Position numbers and translations under genes: made by a program. Positions 17,600 through 26,421 of a DNA stretch of 64,000 nt are shown here, piece by piece. Location of the stretch: positions 124,001 through 188,000 of the forward strand of contig NZ_CP017942.1 of NCBI RefSeq assembly GCF_002764115.1, written 5' to 3'. The notes beneath the pieces are model-generated. The model ran no database searches. It had not been told where the DNA came from and saw only the letters and a program-made list of their open reading frames with translations. This DNA comes from Phyllobacterium zundukense. Its GTDB lineage: Bacteria; Pseudomonadota; Alphaproteobacteria; Rhizobiales; Rhizobiaceae. Positions within the stretch are counted from its first letter, which is position 1, and the number at the start of each line of letters is the position of its first letter.

Positions 17600-18928
17600 T
17601 CAGCTTGCTTGCGAGAGAACGGCGTCCGTTCTCGCGGCGATGTTGAGCGGCTGGCGCCGATTGGATTTCAGCAAGTCGCTATAGAGAGCAAGGTGTTCTT
17701 CAGCGCAGTCGATGTAGTTTGTTGGCTGACGGATATCGTGATGCAGCCTATCCCAGATGAGGGGATCACTCAGCACTTCGGTGAAGCGGTCGGCAAGGTC
17801 CTCGGCACTGCGCACACGGAAATGCAGGCCGTCCTGGCCATCGCGTACCTTTTCGGCCATCCCACCGATGTTGGAACAGATGATTGGCCGGCGATGGTGC
17901 AGGGCTTCCTGAATGACGATCGGCGAGTTTTCCCACCAGATCGAAGGCATCACCACCCAATCGACCGATTGCATAAGGCGGGGCATTTCCGCATTCTGAT
18001 AGGCGCCATAGAATCTTACGCGCGGGCCAGCTTCCTCGATCAACTTTTCCATGCGGTCCTGAAAATCGCGTGGTTGTTTCTCGAGATTGCCGCCAAATAT
18101 CATCAAGCGGGAATCCTCACCCCACGTTTCCTCCGGCACGCGAGACACGGCGTCAATCAGAACGTCGATGCCCTTGAAAGGTGTCATCTGCCCAAAATAG
18201 GCGAAACGGTTGCGACGCGGTTTCGGTCCCGTGAGTTCGCGCGGGGGTGTTAGGCTGTCGATGGAAATCCCATTCTCCATCACACTGAGTTTGTTAGGAT
18301 CGAGACCCCATTCTGCGTATTTCCGGGCCAGAAAGACACTTGGCGCAACGAATGCATCAGCAAGTTCAAGCATACCACGCACAAACCGCTCGCGTTTCAG
18401 AAAGCGAGCCGGCGGAATATCGGGGAAGCAGGCATGGCAATCGATCGGCGAGGCCTCATTGCAGAGTTTCGCCGAACCGGCTTTTACCATCTGACCGTCA
18501 TTATTGCAGATCGACAGATACTCATGGAAAGTCACCAGAATGGCTGTGTCCGGCAACGCTTCGCGAATGGCGTAGAGAGTCTCAAGACCAAGGCCAAGCA
18601 CATGGTGGAAATGCACGACATGCGGATTAAAATCCCCGACAAAGCGCAAAAGGTCACGGCGGATTTCATCCGTGTTCTTGTTCGACAAATAGAAATGATC
18701 GTATTCGTCCGCATGGAAGAGGATTTCATCGCTACTACGGCGTAGGCTCATCAGAGCTGTCGTGCCATGGCGCGGGATCGGATGCCCCGCGCGTGCGAGA
18801 TACACGGACTGAACGCCGGGCAGCGTGTTCAGTCCCTTGTGCAAATTGTACGATGCGATCTCGCCGCCGCCGAGTGAAATACTCGGATGGGCATGCGAAA
18901 TCACCAGAACCCGTAGCTGTTCCGTCAT
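17600..18928 (-). CDS. GT4-family glycosyltransferase
   Basis: A 442-residue retaining glycosyltransferase with the GT-B fold. The N-terminus has VLVISHAHPSISLGGGEIASYNLHKG (acceptor-side glycine motif), the central part HFHHVLGLGLETLY and CHACFPD, and the C-terminal nucleotide-sugar site includes RFAYFGQMTPFKGIDVLI and WENSPIVIQEALHHRRPIICSNIGGMAE (EX7E type). It is closely related to the GT4 at 21987-23249, which shares CHSCFKDI and WWENAPLVIQEAQ blocks, so the two are duplicates. Its start overlaps the stop of 18925-21183 by four bases. Confidence 0.9.
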   Translation of the reverse strand: MTEQLRVLVISHAHPSISLGGGEIASYNLHKGLNTLPGVQSVYLARAGHPIPRHGTTALMSLRRSSDEILFHADEYDHFYLSNKNTDEIRRDLLRFVGDFNPHVVHFHHVLGLGLETLYAIREALPDTAILVTFHEYLSICNNDGQMVKAGSAKLCNEASPIDCHACFPDIPPARFLKRERFVRGMLELADAFVAPSVFLARKYAEWGLDPNKLSVMENGISIDSLTPPRELTGPKPRRNRFAYFGQMTPFKGIDVLIDAVSRVPEETWGEDSRLMIFGGNLEKQPRDFQDRMEKLIEEAGPRVRFYGAYQNAEMPRLMQSVDWVVMPSIWWENSPIVIQEALHHRRPIICSNIGGMAEKVRDGQDGLHFRVRSAEDLADRFTEVLSDPLIWDRLHHDIRQPTNYIDCAEEHLALYSDLLKSNRRQPLNIAARTDAVLSQAS

Positions 18929-21183
18929 GCCGGTACCTCCGTTGATGAGCTACGATCGGCTGATGGGCGATCTTTTGTGAGAATGTTTGCCCAGCGGGCA
19001 TCGAATACCTGGCGATCGATTCGTTCGATGAGGGCAATCGTCGACGCCTTGTCTGACACCGAAATGTCGTCGGAACCTAGCATCTGGGCCGACGGCAGCC
19101 AATAGGACTTGAGGCCAGATTGCTTGAGCTTCAGGCCGAGATCGAGACCCTTTTCATGCGTCCCAAGATATCCGCGCGTAAATCCATTCACTGAAAACAA
19201 CGCATTTCTGGGCAGGACACAGCATTCAAATGTCGCCGTGGCAACTTCCGTAGTCCCCATGCCCGTAACCGCATCTATGGGATAACCGGCATAACGGCTG
19301 ATCAAGGCACGATCGGATTGTGCTCCCGCGACCCATGTTCCGGCCCATCGAATCGAGTCGTCCTCATATGCAAGGGTAGGCGACAGCACACATTCCTTGC
19401 GGGCCTCATAGGCCGCCAGCAATTTGTGAAACCAGCCTGTGTTCCTCGGCAAAAGCGAGGCAGCAAGAAAGACAACACTTTCCGTGGAGACGGCCCGTGC
19501 GCCAACCTCCAGCGCATCATAAAGATCTTCGGAACCGCTGGCCGATACCAGGCGCAGACGCAGACCGTAGAAATCAGCCAGCCTGCGCACCTGTACACCA
19601 ATGCGATCGATAATCTCGGTCGCAGCGGCAATGACAATCGGCGCTCTGCGGGTTTCAGGATCAAGCGCGAGCAAGGCAAGGAGCGGCGCAATTTCTTCAA
19701 CGCGCTCATCAACACCGATAATGAGCGCAGGCCCGATGGCTTCCTCAAAGGCACCCAAATCAACAACGCCAAAGATTTCAGGGGCTGGCCGGCTCACGCC
19801 CCGCAACAACGGTACCAATTGCTGATCGACAATGTGGCGAAGCGCCCAGGCATTCGGATCAATCGCGCGAATTTGCCGAACGACCGCATCACGCGATGTG
19901 AGCCGGGTCAGCGTCAGCGGCATGAAGGCGCGCCGTGCATCGCTCAAATTAAGCTCCAGATAGAATGGGGCCGTGCTGTCACCTTCCAGTTCCGGTGCGA
20001 AGGCCACAAATCCGTGCGCATGTCGGTTGGGGTCGAGCCCCGCGTTGAATGGCGGCTGGTTGTCAAATTCTCGCGTGACATCTGGACGGTCTACGCGCGT
20101 CCAGTTGCCGTCGAGTTGTGTTTCTCCGCGATGGCGGCGCAGTTTCACGGTCTCTACATGGCTGTCCGGATCGAGCAGCCAACCGGAAACGAGAATGCCA
20201 CTGCCCTCAACACGAAACACATTGTCGATACCCATACGAACCGGGAATGGCAAGCTGGAAACCGTTTCCGTTCCATCAAAACGATTGGCAGCCGAACGCA
20301 TACGCAGAAGGACTTCTGTTGAACTGCGCACGCGAGGCAATATGGCTCGCACATGGCTGGGTGTCTCACGCGATCCCACCATCAGCCGCCGGTCGTAGAC
20401 CTCAGTAAAGCGCCAGCCCCTACGACCGCGGAAAAGGAGGCGTTCGATATCGTTTGGTTCGACCGCCTCATTCGCGAGCAACAAGCCGGCAAAACCGGAC
20501 GACTGCTCGTTCAAATCCGGCCTTGCGAAGACGCTGATTGCGCATTCGGCGAGGGAAGGGGTCCTGCCGCTGATCAGCAGCCGTGTCACGGAAGGCGTCA
20601 AGTCCTGCGCCCAACCTTGTACGAATATCTCGCCCTCATCGCTTCCACCGATCAGTTCGATACAGCCGTCGGAGCGCGCACCGGCCTGCAACAACACGGT
20701 GATCGCTGAAAGCTTCTTGCGGCCAATCGGACCCGAGATCAGGCCCTCCACCAGACCATCGATAACAGCTGGCAAATTGGACCCGGCAAGATCAGTGATC
20801 ATTGCGATCAAATCGCCTGTAGAGGCGGCGCGGCTGGCAAAGGCATAACGCGTCGCCTTTGCCTTATGCTGGAACATAATCGTTTTCAGCGAGCCTCGGC
20901 GCAGGATGTTGGTTGGAACAATGGCCACGAATCCGTGCGTGCCGGCGGGCGACGGTTCCTTAAGGGGCCAACTGACAAGAGTGACCTTGATGCTCATGGC
21001 GGGGTCGCCATTCAGGAAAGCCGCAACCTGTTCGGATGTCATGCTCCCAATGCCCAAGGCGAGGACAAGAGTGTCGTCGATAGGACAACCGACCACCATC
21101 TCGCCTTCCATAACCATCGGATGGCGTTCGGGAGCTTTACCGGTTCTCGTCACTGGCAGCACGTCTTTTTCATCTCGCAGCAT
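18925..21183 (-). CDS. GT2-like protein with degenerate catalytic motifs and GW-DP domains
   Basis: A 752-residue protein whose architecture matches the GT2 at 24088-26349 but whose glycosyltransferase part (about 500-740) looks inactive. Where the paralogue has VMLNSDVVP, this protein has VFLAASLLP, and the EDSDLCLK base motif is EKGLDLGLK. The N-terminal two thirds contain two beta-rich segments with the local 'GW..D' signature (GEIFVQGWAQDLTP and SGILVSGWLLDPDS, ending in HAHGFVAFAPEL). It may be a scaffold or partner of its paralogue. A divergent active enzyme is possible. Spacing to the flanking genes is tight, and it overlaps the GT4 downstream by four bases. Confidence 0.72.
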   Translation of the reverse strand: MLRDEKDVLPVTRTGKAPERHPMVMEGEMVVGCPIDDTLVLALGIGSMTSEQVAAFLNGDPAMSIKVTLVSWPLKEPSPAGTHGFVAIVPTNILRRGSLKTIMFQHKAKATRYAFASRAASTGDLIAMITDLAGSNLPAVIDGLVEGLISGPIGRKKLSAITVLLQAGARSDGCIELIGGSDEGEIFVQGWAQDLTPSVTRLLISGRTPSLAECAISVFARPDLNEQSSGFAGLLLANEAVEPNDIERLLFRGRRGWRFTEVYDRRLMVGSRETPSHVRAILPRVRSSTEVLLRMRSAANRFDGTETVSSLPFPVRMGIDNVFRVEGSGILVSGWLLDPDSHVETVKLRRHRGETQLDGNWTRVDRPDVTREFDNQPPFNAGLDPNRHAHGFVAFAPELEGDSTAPFYLELNLSDARRAFMPLTLTRLTSRDAVVRQIRAIDPNAWALRHIVDQQLVPLLRGVSRPAPEIFGVVDLGAFEEAIGPALIIGVDERVEEIAPLLALLALDPETRRAPIVIAAATEIIDRIGVQVRRLADFYGLRLRLVSASGSEDLYDALEVGARAVSTESVVFLAASLLPRNTGWFHKLLAAYEARKECVLSPTLAYEDDSIRWAGTWVAGAQSDRALISRYAGYPIDAVTGMGTTEVATATFECCVLPRNALFSVNGFTRGYLGTHEKGLDLGLKLKQSGLKSYWLPSAQMLGSDDISVSDKASTIALIERIDRQVFDARWANILTKDRPSADRSSSTEVPA

Positions 21184-21202
21184 CTAGAACCCCTCCATGA
21201 CC

Positions 21203-21976
21203 TCAAGGAAGGACCGATATTGACACGAGCGCTCCGGCGGCAAAGCCAACCAGAACAAACAACAGCAGGAACAATGGTTTGATATCGCCGCTGGATCGCT
21301 TTTGAAAACCCTCTATGCGCTTCTCCAGCCCGGCTACAACGCCATCCAATCGCATGAGGTGAACATCGAGTTCCGTCAAACGCTGGTTGACGTCTCCGCG
21401 CAGGCCCTCAATCGAACTGCTGACATCAATAAGATCAACAGAAGAACCGCTCCCTGTCCCATCAATGACGGGAGCGGGACGTTGCAGCGAGCGCTGGCTT
21501 ACCTGCAATTGGCGCTGCGCCGCCATCAACATGTCGAGTTTATCGAGAATGCGCGTCATCGGAGCCGCTATGAGCGCTTCTGCCGCCTGCTCATCGGGTT
21601 TCGGAACACGCAAGGCTTGTTCGACGCCTGCACCATTGATGGCAACGACAACCAGTTCGCCGGCCCGCATCGAAGCAAATTGAGGCAGCATGACATCGAA
21701 CGCATGCCCGCCATCGCCAATTCCGCTACGCTTCAGATCAGGGCGCTCCTTGTCGGCTATCGCTTCGGCAATCGGCTTGCCATCCAGAAGCACGCGGATC
21801 GTCAGTCTTCTGCCCGGAGCGGCGGGATCGAATGCCCAACCGAACAGGCGACCATCGTCGATGGCATCAACGCGTCCCTTCGTGGGTTCGACCTTGTTAG
21901 GCTGAGCATTGTCCTGCTCGGGGATGGCATTTGGCTTGACTGGCGCCTGTGCCGACACTTGTGTCACGATCGACAT
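21203..21976 (-). CDS. C-terminally membrane-anchored coiled-coil protein with a GW-DP domain
   Basis: A 257-residue protein of unknown function. Residues about 35-105 carry a beta-rich module (GRLFGWAFDPAAPGRR ... RPDLKRSGIGDGGHAFDVML) that recurs in rhizobial glycosyltransferase-associated proteins. Residues about 125-225 are helical and coiled-coil-like (LDKLDMLMAAQRQLQ, LRGDVNQRLTELDVHLMRL). The last 25 residues form one hydrophobic helix (PLFLLLFVLVGFAAGALVSI). The ATG at 21976 is chosen for its GAGAGGT site and because it avoids overlap with the upstream GT4. A role in organising the exopolysaccharide synthesis enzymes at the membrane is inferred from position only. Confidence 0.7.
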   Translation of the reverse strand: MSIVTQVSAQAPVKPNAIPEQDNAQPNKVEPTKGRVDAIDDGRLFGWAFDPAAPGRRLTIRVLLDGKPIAEAIADKERPDLKRSGIGDGGHAFDVMLPQFASMRAGELVVVAINGAGVEQALRVPKPDEQAAEALIAAPMTRILDKLDMLMAAQRQLQVSQRSLQRPAPVIDGTGSGSSVDLIDVSSSIEGLRGDVNQRLTELDVHLMRLDGVVAGLEKRIEGFQKRSSGDIKPLFLLLFVLVGFAAGALVSISVLP

Positions 21977-21986
21977 AATGTACCTC

Positions 21987-23249
21987 TCAGGCTGCTTCAA
22001 CACGAAGTGGACGCAGCGTCTCGATCAGGTCGAGATATCGTACCGCTGTCGTGTCGATTGTATCGGGGTGGCGTGCCCCAAGTGAAAGGACCTGACGCAA
22101 ATCAGGATCCTCGGCGATACGCCGCATGGCAGCCGCCAGGGCCAGCGGGTCATTTGGTGGAACGGTTAGACCATTGACACCGCTCTCGATCATCTCGGCC
22201 ATACCGCCAATATTGCTGGTGATCACCGGACAGTTCTGACCCTGAGCCTCCTGGATAACCAAGGGTGCATTTTCCCACCAGATGGAAGGCATGATCGCAC
22301 AATCGACCGTCGCTATCAGGTCCGCGATGTCTTCCCGGCGATAGGCGCCACGTCGTTGCACATTCGGCGACGTTTCGGCAAAGAGACGATCAATGTCCGC
22401 AACGAAACTTTCACTCTGGAACGGAGCGGCGCCGTGTACACGCAATTCGAAGTCGAGACCTTCGGAAATCAGATGTTTGGCCGCTTCGAGCAGCACCGTT
22501 GTTCCCTTCCACGGGTTGAGGTTGCCAAAGTAACCAAAAACCGGCCTCGTGCGCTGTGCGCTTTCTGGCTTCTTTGCCACGGGCCGTTCAGGTTGTCCGT
22601 TTGGGATCACACTGATCAATCGTTCGCAAAGACCCCAGTCAACATAGCGCTGCTTGAGAAATTCACTCGGCGCTACAAAGCCATCTACCGCACTCAAAAG
22701 CGATTTCAGATGACGCTCCCGCAGAACGAACTTGTCCAGGGCGATATCCTTGAAACAGCTGTGGCATCGATCAGGACTCGCGCCATGGCACAATTCTTTG
22801 CTCGTTGTTCGCACCATCAATCCGTCATGATGACAGATCGGATAATAATCGTGCAACGTCATGACGATTCTGCATTCGGGCAAAGTGCGACGCACGATGT
22901 GCGGGAATTCGGCACCCAGAAGCAGCAGGTGATGCAGATGGACAATGTCAGGCCGGAAATCGCGCAGCAATTCAACGATGTCCGGCACAATGCCGTAAAG
23001 GTCGACCTGGCTCATGAAGAAGCGATCAAAATGACCCGACCACAAAAGAATTTCATCACCATTGGTGCCGATGCTCTGGAAACTTGTACCCGGTCGCGCT
23101 TCACGATGGATATGATTGGTCGCACCCAGAAACAGCGCCTCGCATCCAGCGCGCTGATAGGCGCGGAAAAGATCATGGGCAAAGATCTCGGTGCCACCCG
23201 GATGCAGAGCCGGATGGTTGTGGGCCGCGACAAGAACACGGGAGGTCAT
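21987..23249 (-). CDS. GT4-family glycosyltransferase
   Basis: A 420-residue GT-B glycosyltransferase. Motifs include VLVAAHNHPALHPGGTEIFAHDL at the N-terminus, HLHHLLLLGAEFPHI, CHSCFKDIAL, FGYFGNLNPWKGTTVLLEAA, and WENAPLVIQEAQGQNCPVITSNIGGMAE with the EX7E-type signature. It is a paralogue of 17600-18928. The ATG at 23249 overlaps the TAA of the methyltransferase gene by one base and is preferred over a GTG at 23267. It presumably adds one sugar of the repeat unit; donor and acceptor are not evident. Confidence 0.9.
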   Translation of the reverse strand: MTSRVLVAAHNHPALHPGGTEIFAHDLFRAYQRAGCEALFLGATNHIHREARPGTSFQSIGTNGDEILLWSGHFDRFFMSQVDLYGIVPDIVELLRDFRPDIVHLHHLLLLGAEFPHIVRRTLPECRIVMTLHDYYPICHHDGLMVRTTSKELCHGASPDRCHSCFKDIALDKFVLRERHLKSLLSAVDGFVAPSEFLKQRYVDWGLCERLISVIPNGQPERPVAKKPESAQRTRPVFGYFGNLNPWKGTTVLLEAAKHLISEGLDFELRVHGAAPFQSESFVADIDRLFAETSPNVQRRGAYRREDIADLIATVDCAIMPSIWWENAPLVIQEAQGQNCPVITSNIGGMAEMIESGVNGLTVPPNDPLALAAAMRRIAEDPDLRQVLSLGARHPDTIDTTAVRYLDLIETLRPLRVEAA

Positions 23250-24091
23250 TACCTGTCCCCCTTGCACTCGGCGATGAACAAATCCTGGTAGTGATCAGCA
23301 GGAACACCGCGCCAGTGTCCAAATGATTTGGTCGTGATCGATAGGCCGGCATGCGTCAATGCATTATCCAGGAACCCATCGTCGAAGCCCACAGCTGCAA
23401 GTGGCGGCAACTCCGGAACAAACCAGCACGGCCCCTCGTCATAGCGTTGAAATCCGAGGCGTGCGTCGCGCTTGTTGAAAGGATTTTCCTGAGCCGATTG
23501 ATCAACCACGAAGGAGGTCATGAACAAGCGTCCGCCAGGCGCAAGTACGCGCTCCACTTCACGCAGATAGGCGCTCACTTCCTCATCCGGCAGATGGGTG
23601 ACAACCGACGTCATGATGATGAAGTCGAACTGTCTGTCATCAAAGGGGAGCACGAGCTCAAGTCCGTTGATTTCACCCTTGGGATTATAAAGGGAATGGG
23701 CGATATCCAGGTGGCGGAACTCAAAATTTGAATACGCCGAGCTGATCATCTGCTGGCACCAGTTGATACCACCGGCAACCGGATCGATCCCGCGATAACT
23801 GCCCTTTGCCGGGTCAAGATACTGGGTCAAAGGGACTGCCATGCGCCCTATACCACAGCCGATATCCAGAACGCGGCTGTCCGGCAACAAACCGCCTTTG
23901 CGAATGAAATGACCGAGAAATTCTGCGCCGACGGCTTGAAAATTACCATCGCCCACAAAAATGCTGTCTGGATCAGGGCGTGGCAAGAACCGGTTGCGCT
24001 GTACGATTTCCATCAGCCATTCGACATGATCATTATTGAACGTCGGAGTAAGTTCAGGTTGGGCTTTCTTGAGTGCAATAATCTCAGTCAA
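23249..24091 (-). CDS. class I SAM-dependent methyltransferase
   Basis: A 280-residue methyltransferase with the Rossmann-fold motif I VLDIGCGIGRMAVPL (about residue 75), acidic loop YRGIDPVAGG, and post-motifs PFDDRQFDFIIMTSVVTHLPDEEV and ERVLAPGGRLFMTSFVV. In this position it probably methylates a sugar intermediate or the polymer terminus, which can control chain length in other systems. The substrate is not indicated by the sequence. It overlaps the upstream GT2 by four bases (24088-24091) and the downstream GT4 by one base. Confidence 0.85.
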   Translation of the reverse strand: MTEIIALKKAQPELTPTFNNDHVEWLMEIVQRNRFLPRPDPDSIFVGDGNFQAVGAEFLGHFIRKGGLLPDSRVLDIGCGIGRMAVPLTQYLDPAKGSYRGIDPVAGGINWCQQMISSAYSNFEFRHLDIAHSLYNPKGEINGLELVLPFDDRQFDFIIMTSVVTHLPDEEVSAYLREVERVLAPGGRLFMTSFVVDQSAQENPFNKRDARLGFQRYDEGPCWFVPELPPLAAVGFDDGFLDNALTHAGLSITTKSFGHWRGVPADHYQDLFIAECKGDR

Positions 24092-26349
24092 GCGGCGCTC
24101 CTTTCAGATTTTTCACCAACGAAGGGAGCGATGGTGTCGTCCACCGCTTCGTCGAGATAGGTCGTCATCAATTCGGCAATGTCATCGTTCCACCGCTTCG
24201 TGTGGAGCCACGCATTGTATTGGCTCGCCAAGCCTCGCATGTAATCGGCGCTACGGCGGATTGACCGCCGTTCAAAGTGATAGAGAGCCACGCCGGGCTC
24301 ATAGGCGATTTGAAACCCGATCTGGCGAATTTTCAGGCATAGATCGCTGTCTTCATAGTCCCCGATCACGTAGTCCTCAGTGAAACCACCCACGAGATCA
24401 AAAATATCCTTGCGGGTAACGAGGCATGCACCTGTCACACCGGGTACCGTGCGAGCAATCTGAGCCGGTGAATAATCGCCGGGCATACCTTTATAGAAGT
24501 GATGGTTGAGCCAGATGCCGCGCTGATCCCTGGCAAAATAGAGCCCTGCATGCTGCAGCGAGCCATCTTCAAAGAGAAGTTTCGGTCCTACCGCACCAAG
24601 CTTTTTTTGCTCGAGCAAGGGCTTGACCAAAGCATCCAGCCAACCGGGCCCACATGGCACGACGTCGGAGTTCAACATCACTAGAATCGTGCCATTGGCA
24701 AGGCTCGCACCGGCATTGCAAGCCCGGGCATAGCCGCTGTTGCGATTCATGGTTGCCAGCTTCATGGGCAGGTCGTGCAGGATATGCAGGCCACCAAGCA
24801 GATGTTCCGTGTCATCCTGAATTTCAGGAGAATCGAGCACGAAAATAACTTCCGCATTCTTCACAAGCCACGGATCGGTTGCCATGGCCGAGAGCTGAAA
24901 ACGCAGAAAATCGAGATTCCGATATAGTGGAATGACGATCGAAGCCACAGGCGCATCTGGCATCACACCATATTCCTTGATATCCGCGATCCGGACCGTC
25001 TGGCCGAGCTTTTGCTCCACCTCCTTCAAGGCAGGCGCAAGAATATTTTCGAAAACCTGCTCTCGCGCATGTTGCGGCGGGACAGCACGCAAGATGCGGT
25101 TACGCTGAGCCGCCGGTTCAAATGGCTGCAGTTGCGGTACCAGCATAGTTGTCGCACCGGATGCGAGCCGCATCTGGAAACGCGGCTGCAGCAATGGACC
25201 TAGGTTTTTGCCCTGCGGGAGCCATGCAGCAAAGCCCGTTACATCAGCGCCAAGCCCATCCTCACGCTCGCCCGTTTTGCCGGGAAACTTGTAAAAATTT
25301 GGCTGGAGCGGCAGCGCGGTTCCATTCTCGGAAAGATATTCGATCTTGGCGAGCATTGCCGCTGGATCGTGGCTCCAGCCGCCAACAAGCAGGCCCCCGT
25401 CAAGCGCGAGCGCCAGATCTATTTCAGCGGCAGGATGTGTCGGAGATTTCGCAATCTGGCGGGTTGCCAAAGGTATACGCATCTGCATATCGATAGCAGT
25501 GGCGACACCGGCGCCCGGTACTTGCGCCAACTGGCGGACAAGAAACTCTCGCAGTTCCACATCACCTTGACGCTTCCCCCACCACTTCTGGAATTCAACA
25601 GGCTGGCCATCGTTGTCAGACAATTTGCGTACGGCGACACCATTCTTGCCGGAAAGCACAAGATGGAAAGATTGTGGCAGTGGCCGTGCCGACTCGACAA
25701 GAAGGTGGCACGATTGCCAACCCTTTTTGGGTTGACTACCTACGACAAATTTTATCGGCAGCACGGTTACGGCATTGGACGTGATTGCGTAGATGGCAGT
25801 AATATCGCCGAGGTCTGGATCAACCGCCGTTTCAAGGAGATGCTGCCCATCAATGGGTTGACCGCAAAAGCGGACCTGGCGCGGCTCAGGCGTCAGCGCG
25901 AGAGTAATTTCACGGGCGACACTGGCAAAGATTTGGTTTTGCGAAAGGCGAAAAGTGCTGCGCCATGTGCTCAGAATATTGTTGAGTAGTTTGATATGTC
26001 CGGCGGCCGTCAGATTGTGGACAGCGCGATCCACATCGAAGGAGGCAAGCTCAACTGCCGGGTAAAGGGTAGCCTGCTCGGTAGGACCGAGGGCACCAGC
26101 CGAAAGAGTAAGATGGATCGGCTCATCCTTGGTCCGCATGACCCAAAGAACACGCTGGCCGCCACTCTCAAGTGGAATGTTCAAGCTTACGAGCGGAACT
26201 GGTAATTCTTTCGTTACCAAAGTGCATTTTGTCGAGGTCCGGGTCGCGCCAGGAAGATCCCAGATCACGACGGCCACATCCGCACAGAGACGCGAGATCG
26301 AGATGCTCTCTGTGTCGCCTGCAAGATCCGTCGAATGGTCGAGGCTCAA
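24088..26349 (-). CDS. GT2-family glycosyltransferase with N-terminal accessory domains
   Basis: A 753-residue protein. The C-terminal GT2 domain (about 475-735) has SIVIPLYRNLDFLRFQLSAM, GYARACNAG, the metal motif in VMLNSDVVP and the base motif GDYEDSDLCLKI. The N-terminal half is beta-rich and includes a 'GW..DP' segment (GLLVGGWSHDPAAM ... DVTGFAAWLP, about 310-375). Its closest local relative is 18925-21183, which has lost the catalytic motifs. It starts at a TTG with GAAAGGG upstream, about 35 bases past a terminator behind the RTX gene. The layout recalls expE2 after expE1 in Sinorhizobium. Confidence 0.85.
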   Translation of the reverse strand: MSLDHSTDLAGDTESISISRLCADVAVVIWDLPGATRTSTKCTLVTKELPVPLVSLNIPLESGGQRVLWVMRTKDEPIHLTLSAGALGPTEQATLYPAVELASFDVDRAVHNLTAAGHIKLLNNILSTWRSTFRLSQNQIFASVAREITLALTPEPRQVRFCGQPIDGQHLLETAVDPDLGDITAIYAITSNAVTVLPIKFVVGSQPKKGWQSCHLLVESARPLPQSFHLVLSGKNGVAVRKLSDNDGQPVEFQKWWGKRQGDVELREFLVRQLAQVPGAGVATAIDMQMRIPLATRQIAKSPTHPAAEIDLALALDGGLLVGGWSHDPAAMLAKIEYLSENGTALPLQPNFYKFPGKTGEREDGLGADVTGFAAWLPQGKNLGPLLQPRFQMRLASGATTMLVPQLQPFEPAAQRNRILRAVPPQHAREQVFENILAPALKEVEQKLGQTVRIADIKEYGVMPDAPVASIVIPLYRNLDFLRFQLSAMATDPWLVKNAEVIFVLDSPEIQDDTEHLLGGLHILHDLPMKLATMNRNSGYARACNAGASLANGTILVMLNSDVVPCGPGWLDALVKPLLEQKKLGAVGPKLLFEDGSLQHAGLYFARDQRGIWLNHHFYKGMPGDYSPAQIARTVPGVTGACLVTRKDIFDLVGGFTEDYVIGDYEDSDLCLKIRQIGFQIAYEPGVALYHFERRSIRRSADYMRGLASQYNAWLHTKRWNDDIAELMTTYLDEAVDDTIAPFVGEKSERSAA

Positions 26350-26383
26350 TACGTTACCCTTTCATTCATATCGGAAAGAAAAA

Positions 26384-26409
26384 CGTGCCCCGCCTGACGG
26401 CAGGGCACG
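26384..26409 (-). terminator. Rho-independent terminator behind the RTX gene
   Basis: On the minus strand the stem CGTGCCC-TGCC / GGCG-GGGCACG with a GTCA loop is followed by TTTTTCTTT. It lies 13 bases past the RTX stop and about 35 bases before the next gene, so the RTX transcript is probably mostly monocistronic, with partial read-through into the glycosyltransferase genes. Confidence 0.85.
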
Positions 26410-26421
26410 CAATATTCATTA

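Noticed and set aside
22356-23291. A 311-codon plus-strand frame across the GT4 gene
   Set aside because: Shadow of the minus-strand glycosyltransferase; no protein motif.
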